A stretch of DNA of 6,111 nucleotides from JANQIO01 sp036351375 (lineage in GTDB: Bacteria; Pseudomonadota; Gammaproteobacteria; Pseudomonadales; Halieaceae), in assembly GCA_036351375.1 (NCBI GenBank), contig JAZBOY010000013.1:1-6111 (forward strand). The letters are read 5' to 3'. Position 1 is the stretch's first letter. Every line of letters starts with the position of its first letter. Below, piece after piece: positions 1 through 6,111 of the stretch. The notes under the pieces were generated by a model, which was not told where the DNA came from, ran no database searches, and saw nothing but the letters and a program-made list of their open reading frames with translations. A program made the position numbers and the translations under genes.

Positions 1-117
1 ATCTCTGGGGACTACTCCACAGTGTTTGATGCCATTCAGACGGCCCTGGCGCAGAGTGTTGAGGCTTTCGGGCGACAGGTGTTGGTGTGCAAATTCATTG
101 CATCCGAACTGCTTTAG
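1..117 (+). CDS. C-terminal fragment of an unidentified protein (5' end outside window)
   Basis: Reading frame 1 is open from the first base to a TAG at 115-117 and gives 38 residues, starting ISGDYSTVFDAIQ and ending VCKFIASELL. The composition is protein-like: an amphipathic helix around DAIQTALAQSVEAF, then a hydrophobic strand-like stretch QVLVCKFIA. This is much more natural than the arginine- and cysteine-rich peptide from the competing frame that begins with ATG at 26. The piece is too short to assign to a family. It converges on the minus-strand lipoprotein gene, whose stop lies 165 bp downstream. It may instead be a chance open frame, since 38 codons is a weak test. Confidence 0.5.
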   Translation: MSGDYSTVFDAIQTALAQSVEAFGRQVLVCKFIASELL

Positions 118-282
118 CCGCGATAGGATTGGTCCAGACAGCAAGGACGGGAGAGCCTCCGAGAACAATAACGGGGAATCCCGGAAACTCTTGTACATTA
201 AGTCGAAGGCGGGCCAAGAAAGCGCGCCCTGCGCAGGCAATCACAGCACGCAGGTGACCACGACAGTTAAACCGCTAAAGCA
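118..282. other. Convergent intergenic spacer, no clear gene or terminator
   Basis: These 165 bp separate two converging genes, so a bidirectional terminator is expected here. Only weak candidates are visible. One is a 4-bp stem at 172-183 (CGGG, loop GAAT, CCCG). Another is an imperfect stem pairing GGCGGGC (208-214) with GCGCGCC (222-228), with one mismatch. A third is a 10-bp palindrome, CCTGCGCAGG, at 228-237. None is followed by a T-run on either strand, so no intrinsic terminator is called. Confidence 0.4.
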
Positions 283-1653
283 TCAGTTTGCCGGCATGTC
301 TACCGCGCCCATCATGGTCCTGTCTTTCTCCGGCACATAGTGCAACTGGTTGCCCACGATGCGAACGACACGAACCATGTGCACACCGGGCCCCTTGCTC
401 GGGAATTCCGTGCTGGCACTACCATTGACCAGCTCCACCCGACTCTCCATTAACGCGCCGTCCGGATACATGATACCGATGTCCGCGAAGGCGCCTGCAC
501 TGTACTCCAGGCTTGCTTCGTTAAGGGTCACACTGGCGGCGATAGTGTTGGTCTCTGCATTGAGTTCCGCCTCAATGCTGTCAACCCAGACCTCTGCGTA
601 TTCATCGGCCTCGCCGGTTACCAGGAAGGAGCCGGTGCTGTCCGTATAGCCGGCTATCAACCCGGTGCTGGTGCGTACAGAGGGTGGGTCCTGGGCAGAG
701 ACGACGAAACTCCACGAACAGGGCAGTGGAACGCCTCGCGTCGCCACGAAGTTGAGTTCAATGCGTCCATTGGGACACCCTATTGCACGCGGGCCGGTCA
801 GGTCTGCTACCGGTGCCAGCGTGACCGGGCAGCCGGCAATCGGTGCCAGCGTCCAGTCGACCATGCCCGCACCGCCCGAGTTGGTGATAGTGCAACGTAC
901 CGGAATCTGATCAACGCCGTTCGGGAAGCGATACGGGCCGTTGCAGAACATGCGCGGGATGGGCTTGGCGTCGCAGGGATCGCCGCCACCTGCATCGTCA
1001 GAGAGCGGTAGTGTCACAAAGTGATCCTCGACCTCCCCGGTAGCAAATTCACCGGTGCCGTCCCAAGGGCTAGGCACCATGACGTCGCTGAGCATCAGGC
1101 GCATCCAAGTAGCGTTGGGCAACCGGTTCCCCCAGCCATAAGCGAAGGGCAGCGGTATAACCGCACTGGAACCTGCGATGGTGACCGGGAAATTCTGCAC
1201 TACCCACTCCTGTTCACCGTTGGGGCCAATGTCTCCCCAGCTACCGTTCATGTTGAGGTCGATCAACCCGTTCAGGAAATAGGTGCCAGGCGTCTGCCCA
1301 TTCACCTCCACAATCATCTGAGCAGGTGGCGGTATCGACACCACAAAGATGACCATGAACACATCACCGTCATCGTCATCGAGGTTGGTGATCAGCGCAT
1401 CACCCTCAGTGGTTGCACTGGGCCCCAGTGTGGCGTCGGAGACGCTGCTGACCCGGGCGCCGTCCGACACCTCCAGTGAAGGGAAGTTGCCTACCGCCGG
1501 CACGGTGGCGCCACCGACCAGGGTGCCGGTCGGATAGCCCGTGGGCCCGCCATCAGGTGCGTCACCGTAGTCGTGTACGCAGGCAATAAGGATAGTTACA
1601 GCGATGCCGCAGAGCGCGACCTTGCCAGATGTGTACAGGGAACGCTTGAGCAT
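283..1653 (-). CDS. GEVED-domain lipoprotein, putative outer-membrane/surface
   Basis: Encodes 456 residues. An N-terminal lipoprotein signal has basic residues (MLKR), a hydrophobic stretch (residues 12-24) and the lipobox LIAC at 22-25, so Cys25 would be lipidated. Residue +2 is Val, not Asp, which favours sorting to the outer membrane. Just after it come DYGDAPDG (28-35), a D/N-rich DLNMNGSWGD (132-141) that could bind calcium, and GEVEDHF (206-212). Together these are hallmarks of GEVED-type domains found in exported surface proteins. Residues 220-320 carry six cysteines (227, 237, 254, 275, 293, 312) in beta-rich sequence, suggesting an Ig-like, disulphide-stabilised domain. The C-terminal 120 residues also look beta-rich. 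The ATG at 1653 is preferred over the in-frame ATG at 1686 because it follows a strong GGGAGGAGGT and directly precedes the signal peptide. No enzymatic motif was seen; an adhesive or structural role is inference. Confidence 0.88.
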   Translation of the reverse strand: MLKRSLYTSGKVALCGIAVTILIACVHDYGDAPDGGPTGYPTGTLVGGATVPAVGNFPSLEVSDGARVSSVSDATLGPSATTEGDALITNLDDDDGDVFMVIFVVSIPPPAQMIVEVNGQTPGTYFLNGLIDLNMNGSWGDIGPNGEQEWVVQNFPVTIAGSSAVIPLPFAYGWGNRLPNATWMRLMLSDVMVPSPWDGTGEFATGEVEDHFVTLPLSDDAGGGDPCDAKPIPRMFCNGPYRFPNGVDQIPVRCTITNSGGAGMVDWTLAPIAGCPVTLAPVADLTGPRAIGCPNGRIELNFVATRGVPLPCSWSFVVSAQDPPSVRTSTGLIAGYTDSTGSFLVTGEADEYAEVWVDSIEAELNAETNTIAASVTLNEASLEYSAGAFADIGIMYPDGALMESRVELVNGSASTEFPSKGPGVHMVRVVRIVGNQLHYVPEKDRTMMGAVDMPAN

Positions 1654-1659
1654 CGTAGC

Positions 1660-1669
1660 ACCTCCTCCC
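1660..1669 (-). promoter_or_regulatory. Strong Shine-Dalgarno site of the GEVED lipoprotein gene
   Basis: On the minus strand this reads GGGAGGAGGT, followed by 6 nt and then ATG at 1653. It is a near-perfect anti-16S match at ideal spacing. It decides the start: the upstream in-frame ATG at 1686 would put eleven extra residues before the signal peptide and would run translation through this site. Confidence 0.85.
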
Positions 1670-1703
1670 GGCACCGCGGTTGCCACAGCGACCCCGCACC
1701 AGG

Positions 1704-1723
1704 TTGCTAGTCCCTACTAGCAA
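1704..1723. repeat. Perfect inverted repeat, possible operator or leader hairpin
   Basis: TTGCTAGT (1704-1711), spacer CCCT, then ACTAGCAA (1716-1723): a perfect 8-bp inverted repeat. A further G-C pair is possible at 1702/1725 across a mismatch. It lies 51-70 bp upstream of the lipoprotein start codon. It could be a binding site for a dimeric regulator, or a hairpin in the lipoprotein mRNA leader if transcription starts farther out. The four-base loop suits an RNA hairpin, but there is no following U-run on the minus strand, so an attenuator is not supported. Confidence 0.5.
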
Positions 1724-1867
1724 GCGTAGTGCATGTTTATGGATTCGCCAGCAGGCTTTTGCGCCTCGAAACTTCGGGACCTGCCGCGAAGTAGAGTACG
1801 TATGGTTGCTCAGGTGTCTGCTGCGAGCACTGCTTGCTGTTCGACATGCCGGCCGGTGAGAACTGGC

Positions 1868-1887
1868 TATACTGGAATGCTAGCATT
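1868..1887 (+). promoter_or_regulatory. Candidate -10 box abutting a 12-bp palindrome
   Basis: TATACT at 1868-1873 matches the sigma-70 -10 consensus at 5 of 6 positions. Directly downstream, 1876-1887 reads AATGCTAGCATT, a perfect 12-bp palindrome that would sit at the transcription start, a classic repressor position. No good -35 hexamer lies 16-18 bp upstream; TCGACA at 1841-1846 is 21 bp away. The leader to the start at 2015 would be about 135 nt. The palindrome is certain, but the promoter reading is weak. Confidence 0.25.
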
Positions 1888-2014
1888 GCCAAACATTTTT
1901 CGGCTGTTTGCCTGACAACGCCTGTCGCGGGGAGATGTGGTCATAGGGTTTGCAATCATCCAAGTTACGCCTGACGCCACGTTATCTTCCGGTTCGCGAA
2001 ATTGAGGGAAACTG

Positions 2015-3241
2015 ATGGAATTGCTAGATGCAGCTATTGCCCTGGTCGTCACTCTCGCAGCCCTGGCCACTTCGGTCACGGTGCTTATGGAGATCTGGAT
2101 TCGCATCTTCGGGCTCAAGAGCCAGACACAGGTGGAGTTGTTCCAGCGTATTTTTGACAACGCTGTGGCTGGCAAATTTTCGGGCAATCCCGAGAAAAAT
2201 GACTTTCTGAGCAAGGTATTGCTGAACCCCCTGTTCCGGGACAGAAAATCCGCCTCCATACCCGAGCCAAAGCCCGGAGCGTGGGCCCCGTTTTGGGGCC
2301 GCAAAAGCCAGGGTATCTACGAGTGGGTCTCGGATGAGCACGTTTACCGTCAACTACTGAAAATGCCGGGAGTTGCAGCGGACTCCAAAGGCGCGCTGGT
2401 TGCAAAGCTGAAGACCTTCAGCCGACGTTACAACGAGCTGTGTGCGGCGGCATCGGTGGAGTTCAAGGAAAACCGCCGCGTCTGGTCGATCCGTGGTGGC
2501 ATCCTGCTGGCCTTCATCTTCAACGTCGACGCCGTTCGGATTTACAACGAGTACCTCAAGCGTCCTGAGCTGGCTGCCTCTATTGCGGCACGGGCGGACC
2601 AGCTCGAACAAACTGCTGTCGATGTCCAGCGCCGGCTCGATGATGTCCGTGACGGCAAGAACAAGGACAAAGAAGACATCAACGCTATCAAGGCGCGCAT
2701 CGACGAGTTGCAGGGCAGCATGGCTGAACTCGAAACGTCCGGTGTGGCGCTCGGCTGGCGCTTTCCGCCGCATTGCCTGTTTTTCGAAAACTCAGGCGCA
2801 CAGTCAATTGAGACTTCGGGGCAGCCAGCACCCAAAGCCAATGAGCAGAAGCCGGAAGAATCCAAGACTGATGGTGAGGAGCCAAGCACTTCCGGCGCTG
2901 GCAAGGCAGGGCAGAGTTGCTCCGTACCGGTTCCAGCGAAGACGGGCCTTGCCTTCTGGCTGGGTTCTTTTGCTTCAATATTGGCAACGGGAATCCTTAT
3001 CGGTCTGGGCGCGCCCTTCTGGTTCGACGTCGCGCGCAGGCTCGCGCAAGTACGAAACTTTCTGGGCAACAGAGGCGGTACAGACACCGCCTACAACGGC
3101 GAGACCGCCGGTGCCGGCGACCAGAACAAGAGCAAGAGCCAGAAAAACAAAGACCTCATCAATCGCGTTGTCACAGAGGTACTGGACGAGCAGTCCGCCT
3201 CCGGCAAGCGGCGCCTGCTCGAAGACAGGAGAGAAGACTAA
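2015..3241 (+). CDS. Three-TM coiled-coil inner-membrane protein with APFWFD motif, function unknown
   Basis: Encodes 408 residues. Predicted membrane segments lie near residues 5-30, 158-175 and 311-335. Positive charges flank them (WIRIFGLK after the first, KENRRVWSIR before the second, RRLAQVRNFLGNR after the third). This places residues 31-157 and the basic tail 336-408 in the cytoplasm and residues 176-310 in the periplasm. The periplasmic loop begins with a coiled coil (about 183-243), then GWRF, a Pro/Glu/Ser-rich linker (about 265-300) and two cysteines (254, 302). NVDAVRI (170-176) and GAPFWFD (332-338) bracket the loop. I recall similar NVDA and APFWFD signatures in uncharacterised bacterial membrane proteins, but cannot check this here. 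An in-frame TGA at 2003-2005 and a GAGGGAA site at 2004-2010 fix the ATG at 2015. It is the first gene of the operon, and its TAA overlaps the next ATG. No catalytic motif was seen. Confidence 0.88.
   Translation: MELLDAAIALVVTLAALATSVTVLMEIWIRIFGLKSQTQVELFQRIFDNAVAGKFSGNPEKNDFLSKVLLNPLFRDRKSASIPEPKPGAWAPFWGRKSQGIYEWVSDEHVYRQLLKMPGVAADSKGALVAKLKTFSRRYNELCAAASVEFKENRRVWSIRGGILLAFIFNVDAVRIYNEYLKRPELAASIAARADQLEQTAVDVQRRLDDVRDGKNKDKEDINAIKARIDELQGSMAELETSGVALGWRFPPHCLFFENSGAQSIETSGQPAPKANEQKPEESKTDGEEPSTSGAGKAGQSCSVPVPAKTGLAFWLGSFASILATGILIGLGAPFWFDVARRLAQVRNFLGNRGGTDTAYNGETAGAGDQNKSKSQKNKDLINRVVTEVLDEQSASGKRRLLEDRRED
3227..3233 (+). promoter_or_regulatory. Shine-Dalgarno site fixing the second operon gene start
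   Basis: AGGAGAG lies inside the last codons of the membrane-protein gene, 7 nt before the ATG at 3241. The reading frame is open for another 324 nt upstream, back to an ATG at 2917. That extension lies entirely over the upstream gene and reads as an arginine- and glutamine-rich peptide. The site and the TAATG junction show that translation starts at 3241. Confidence 0.85.
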
Positions 3242-5076
3242 TGGCCATGTCACCGCAAGCGGTAGCCTTTGGAATCGAAGCGGTCATTCGTCTGGGCCAG
3301 GCCGGCAAGAGCGCCTATGAAGCGAGAATCCTCGATCAGACGATAGCGCTACCCAACATCGATGTCGCGCAGCTCGATGCACCGCAACGAGCGGTACAGA
3401 TTGTCAGCGATGCCATCATGAACGGCGACCTGCCGGGTAGCTGGGCTGAGGACCATGACCTGGTAGCGGCTGGTGACACCTCACCTGCCGGCCTCGCTGC
3501 CCAGGGGCGCATCATCGCGGCAGCCACCCGGCTGAACGCTGACTTTGCAGTGAAGAGTGAGCTGCAGGCAGTGGCCGTACTCAAACAGTGGCATGAGGAT
3601 GCCAACCGGATTTCTCCGCTGGGCCGGATCGGGCTGGAAGTGGCCAACCTCGCGCTGGATTACGTCAGCGCCAACCCGGCCCTGTTCGGGGTAAGGGGGA
3701 ATGGCCAGATACTGGTGACATCGATTGCCACCAGCCTTGCCGACCTGCTGCCCGACCCGGATGACCCCAATGCCCCCGGCACGGACTTCGCGTCCGGCTC
3801 AATACGCATCTTCACCGAGGCGGGGCTGCGCGCGCTGCACCAGAATGTAGACAAGCTGATTGATGAAGCTCATCTGCAGGACCTGGCCAGCTCTACCCTC
3901 AAACCACTGATCGACGCCGTAGCCGCAGGCAACTCGCCGGGTCAGCCCTGGTACGACCTGAGGGACGAATTCCTCGGCCCGGTCGCCGAGGCGGCTATCG
4001 ATGTATTGGCCCGCCACCAGGTGGCTTTCCTGGGGAATAAGTTCGACGTCGATTCAAAAGTAGGCGCCCTCAGTCAATCAGTACTGCTTGCGATAAAGGA
4101 CGAAGGCCTTGCTGATTACCTGGGCAAGGAAGGTGTGATCAAAACCTACCGCGCCGTACTCGACACGGTGGTGACGCGGCCAGAGCTCTTTTTCGGCGAC
4201 CCCCGATCCGACGCCGACCGGCTCAAGCAGCACGTACTGCTGAACAGCATTACCCACCTTCGTGCGAACTCGCCACCTTTCAACCCTGCCCTTGGTTCCG
4301 CGCTAATTGCCACCGCCTTCGAGACGGTCGGAGCCAACGCCCCACTGCTGGTGCGCCTGGCGGATATCGATGCCAACGACTGGACGGTGCCTCTGTCGAA
4401 AATCAGTGAGAATCTGGTCGAACAGGTGAGCCTGGGGCTGGCAGAGGGCCTCGCCAGCGGGCAGCGGCCCGATATTCTAAGCAGGGTGTTCAACGATGAA
4501 CAGGCCCAGCATTTCCTGGCCATCATACTCGAGCAGGTCACCCGGACACCGGGCATGATTGCCGACAACACCTCCCCCGAAGTCAGGCTGCTGGTACAGT
4601 GCCTGGCCCGGGCGATAGCCGAACAGAAAAGCATCCTGCTGAGTGCCGATGACTGGCAGCGCATTGCGCGCAGCATTGCCCGCGAAGTCGCGGAAAACCC
4701 GGGCAGGTTGATCAAGACCAATCTGCCGCCCGACCAGGAACAACTTCTCTTTCTACTGCTCTCGGGCGCGCTGGATGCGGCGGCAGGCGACGGTGGCCGA
4801 GGCGCCGGCAGCGTGCTGTTTGGCAGCACGCTGGTGCAGACCATCGAGACACTGGTACAGACCGCGGCGGGAAATGCCGCCCGGGCCTTGGCCAACGAGC
4901 AGGCCGTCAAGGATCTGATCATCGGGTTGGCCCTGTTTACCCGCAACAACCCTGACCTGGTGGGAAGGCTTGAATGGCTCGAGCTGTTCCGCCATCACAT
5001 TGCCGGGGTCATGGACAGCGGCGAGTTGCCGGAATTCAATGCGGCGCACCTGCTCGGTCCCGTGCTGGAGCAATAG
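3241..5076 (+). CDS. Alpha-helical repeat protein, cytoplasmic, function unknown
   Basis: Encodes 611 residues from the ATG of the TAATG junction, with no signal peptide or membrane segment, so probably cytoplasmic. The sequence is rich in Ala and Leu and helical almost throughout. It contains a degenerate unit of about 54 residues: a helix with a pattern like hhxxVxxxPxLh, a loop, then a second hydrophobic helix. Copies start near residues 138, 194, 252, 306, 359, 428, 478 and 532, with a partial one near 562; examples are LDYVSANPALFG, LDTVVTRPELFF, LEQVTRTPGMIA and AREVAENPGRLI. Such helical hairpin arrays usually form solenoid scaffolds for protein binding. Residues 1-130 are a different helical region. 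The only cysteine is at 454. I recognise no family or active site. Tight coupling to the membrane protein suggests that the two act together, perhaps with this protein docking on its cytoplasmic loop or basic tail; that is inference. Confidence 0.9.
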   Translation: MAMSPQAVAFGIEAVIRLGQAGKSAYEARILDQTIALPNIDVAQLDAPQRAVQIVSDAIMNGDLPGSWAEDHDLVAAGDTSPAGLAAQGRIIAAATRLNADFAVKSELQAVAVLKQWHEDANRISPLGRIGLEVANLALDYVSANPALFGVRGNGQILVTSIATSLADLLPDPDDPNAPGTDFASGSIRIFTEAGLRALHQNVDKLIDEAHLQDLASSTLKPLIDAVAAGNSPGQPWYDLRDEFLGPVAEAAIDVLARHQVAFLGNKFDVDSKVGALSQSVLLAIKDEGLADYLGKEGVIKTYRAVLDTVVTRPELFFGDPRSDADRLKQHVLLNSITHLRANSPPFNPALGSALIATAFETVGANAPLLVRLADIDANDWTVPLSKISENLVEQVSLGLAEGLASGQRPDILSRVFNDEQAQHFLAIILEQVTRTPGMIADNTSPEVRLLVQCLARAIAEQKSILLSADDWQRIARSIAREVAENPGRLIKTNLPPDQEQLLFLLLSGALDAAAGDGGRGAGSVLFGSTLVQTIETLVQTAAGNAARALANEQAVKDLIIGLALFTRNNPDLVGRLEWLELFRHHIAGVMDSGELPEFNAAHLLGPVLEQ

Positions 5077-5085
5077 GAGACTTCT

Positions 5086-5913
5086 ATGTTGAGACTGTTG
5101 GCGATAGCTACCCTGTTAGCCGTAACAGGTTGCCAGGCGATACAAACGACCAGGGCACTGGGTTCGCTGCAGGCGGAGTACGGCGACCTTTTGCGGGCTG
5201 AGGAAGATTGCAAAAAGGCGCCACAGGGATCTGAAGCCTGCTTTGTGCACTTCCCCTCCCTGTACGGCTTTATCGAAAGCCAGGCGGCGGATGCCATTGC
5301 GGCGCGGCCTGCCCAACAAACCCTCACAGAACAACAGGTGACGATAGCCCTGTACCGGCTCGCTGCCTTCGCTGCATTGAAGTCCGGCAGCAATGGAGTG
5401 ATGACCTACGCGGGCCCCGGCAGTGAATTATGTAGCGCCGTGGAGTACGCCCCTCCCCGCGACTGTGCCTTATTGGGTGTCGTCGGCCAGTTCGAAGTGG
5501 CCAACGCCTACGCGAAGGATGTGACCTGCCTGGCGGAGGGCCGAACGCAATGCGAGCGCAGTTTCGAGGCGCTGGCCACCGACTTCTGTGGCGCGGTGCT
5601 TGAGCCCCTGCGGACGCGCACCGACACCGCACTGCAAACACCACACCTGCCCGACCCGGTGGTCGCCTACCTCGAGCTCCAGCCAAAGCTTGCGATCGAA
5701 TCACAGGCGACGCTTGCGGGCACCCTCACCCAGGGCCTGGGGATTAGTGACAAGCCTCGCACGCCTTGCGAATGCGCCACACCAGATAGCGTGCCGGAGG
5801 GATTCGATCTCCAGTGCGGCAACGTGACAAGAGAACCAATGGCCACTTTCCGGGCCGAGTGTGTGCGCCGGGCCCTGGCAGTCGACCCGAGCGCTGACTG
5901 CCCCGGTTTCTAG
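5086..5913 (+). CDS. Cysteine-rich lipoprotein, function unknown
   Basis: Encodes 275 residues. The N terminus MLRLLAIATLLAVTGC is a compact lipoprotein signal with lipobox VTGC, so Cys16 is the lipidation site. Residue +2 is Gln, which predicts outer-membrane localisation. The mature part has twelve further cysteines (42, 52, 116, 127, 148, 156, 168, 228, 230, 244, 259, 272), an even number suited to up to six disulphides in the periplasm. A CEC motif (228-230) lies in the C-terminal domain. The N-terminal half (about 20-170) is helical, and a linker around 175-225 separates a short cysteine-bearing C-terminal module. The ATG at 5086 follows TAGGAGA, which overlaps the upstream stop, with only 9 bp between the genes; this is typical of operon coupling. 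No known family was recognised. It may be the outer-membrane-anchored part of the same assembly. Confidence 0.88.
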   Translation: MLRLLAIATLLAVTGCQAIQTTRALGSLQAEYGDLLRAEEDCKKAPQGSEACFVHFPSLYGFIESQAADAIAARPAQQTLTEQQVTIALYRLAAFAALKSGSNGVMTYAGPGSELCSAVEYAPPRDCALLGVVGQFEVANAYAKDVTCLAEGRTQCERSFEALATDFCGAVLEPLRTRTDTALQTPHLPDPVVAYLELQPKLAIESQATLAGTLTQGLGISDKPRTPCECATPDSVPEGFDLQCGNVTREPMATFRAECVRRALAVDPSADCPGF

Positions 5914-6111
5914 CTGCTGAAAGGCTGCATGAGAGCTTTGCATGATTCGGCCAAGGCTCCACGGCGTCGCAGGCCGCGAAACCTGAAGCTGCCCAATCAC
6001 TGCAGTCATGCGGATGGAGGTTGCCAGACGGCTATAGATGCCCCCTGACAAACCCGGTACCCTGCTCCTCCCAGAATAAGAACCAGAGATACCCATGGAT
6101 GCCGCGAGCAC
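5914..6111. other. Downstream spacer, possible start of a next gene at 6095
   Basis: These 198 bp hold no complete gene. Just after the operon, TGCATGA occurs twice (5926-5932 and 5939-5945), and a weak bulged stem pairs AAAGGCT (5920-5926) with AGCTTT (5934-5939). Without a following T-run this is a poor terminator. Near the end, ATG at 6095 opens a frame reading MDAAS to the window edge, preceded only by a weak purine stretch (AGAGA, 6085-6089). It may be the first codons of another plus-strand gene, but five codons cannot be judged. Confidence 0.3.

Larger units (their letters stand above)
1654..2014. other. Divergent intergenic regulatory region
   Basis: These 361 bp lie between the divergently transcribed lipoprotein gene and the three-gene operon, so at least two promoters should be here. 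It holds an inverted repeat (1704-1723), a 12-bp palindrome (1876-1887) with a possible -10 element just upstream, and a TTCGCGAA palindrome (1993-2000) right before the Shine-Dalgarno site of the first operon gene. GGTTGC occurs at 1678, 1702 and 1804. A 60-codon open frame at 1733-1915 has no convincing ribosome binding site or protein-like composition and is not called a gene. Confidence 0.6.

Noticed and set aside
26..340. Plus-strand 104-codon open frame
   Set aside because: Its product is rich in Arg, Cys and Ser with no domain-like pattern. It has no clear ribosome binding site, runs over the end of the minus-strand lipoprotein gene, and conflicts with the better frame-1 C-terminal fragment.
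2917..3240. N-terminal extension of the helical-repeat protein from ATG 2917
   Set aside because: It overlaps the upstream gene throughout and reads as a basic, low-quality peptide. A proper Shine-Dalgarno site and the TAATG junction support the start at 3241.
4146..4949. Long minus-strand open frame of 267 codons
   Set aside because: It is antisense to the helical-repeat gene. It is Ser-, Arg- and Ala-rich, as expected for the complement of GC-rich coding sequence, and lacks a supporting ribosome binding site or family signature.
5920..5945. Possible terminator hairpin after the operon
   Set aside because: The stem is short with a bulge and there is no T-run after it, so it does not meet the pattern of an intrinsic terminator.
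6021..6038. TTGCCA and TATAGA as a promoter for a following gene
   Set aside because: The two hexamers are only 6 bp apart, far from the 16-18 bp needed for a sigma-70 promoter.
5701..6111. Minus-strand open frame reaching the window edge
   Set aside because: About half is antisense to the lipoprotein gene. The rest shows no recognisable domain, so it is treated as a shadow frame, although a gene reaching in from outside cannot be fully excluded.
1..6111. CRISPR arrays, tRNA or rRNA genes, insertion sequences
   Set aside because: No regularly spaced repeats, cloverleaf-like sequence, rRNA signature or transposase motif with terminal repeats was seen in the window.

Overview
The window looks like chromosomal DNA of a Gram-negative bacterium, probably a proteobacterium. 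The coding regions are GC-rich, Shine-Dalgarno sites are clear, and there are two separate lipoprotein signal peptides (lipoboxes ending LIAC and VTGC). A marine gammaproteobacterium is a reasonable guess from the overall style, but nothing here proves the taxon.

Layout. Bases 1-117 (+) read as the last 38 codons of a gene that begins outside the window. It converges on a minus-strand gene (283-1653) for a 456-residue lipoprotein with an N-terminal GEVED-type domain (DYGDAPDG near the mature N terminus, GEVEDHF near residue 206) and a cysteine-containing, beta-rich middle region. A 361-bp divergent intergenic region follows (1654-2014). It holds a perfect 8-bp inverted repeat and a perfect 12-bp palindrome that share a GCTAG core.

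Rightwards from 2015 is a tight three-gene transcription unit. The first gene (2015-3241) encodes a 408-residue membrane protein with three predicted membrane segments, a coiled coil and an APFWFD motif after the last one. The second (3241-5076) encodes a 611-residue soluble protein without a signal peptide, built from degenerate alpha-helical repeats of about 54 residues. The third (5086-5913) encodes a 275-residue cysteine-rich lipoprotein. The first two overlap by one base (TAATG), and the second and third are 9 bp apart, so they are almost certainly co-transcribed and translationally coupled. The last 198 bp hold no convincing gene apart from a possible start codon at 6095.

How they may work together. 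The operon would supply an inner-membrane component with a long periplasmic coiled coil, a cytoplasmic helical scaffold and an outer-membrane-anchored, disulphide-rich lipoprotein. This suggests an envelope-spanning assembly of unknown function. No catalytic motif was seen in any of the three. The divergent GEVED lipoprotein may share the regulatory region. The function of the operon is not known to me, and it is the best candidate in the window for an undescribed system.
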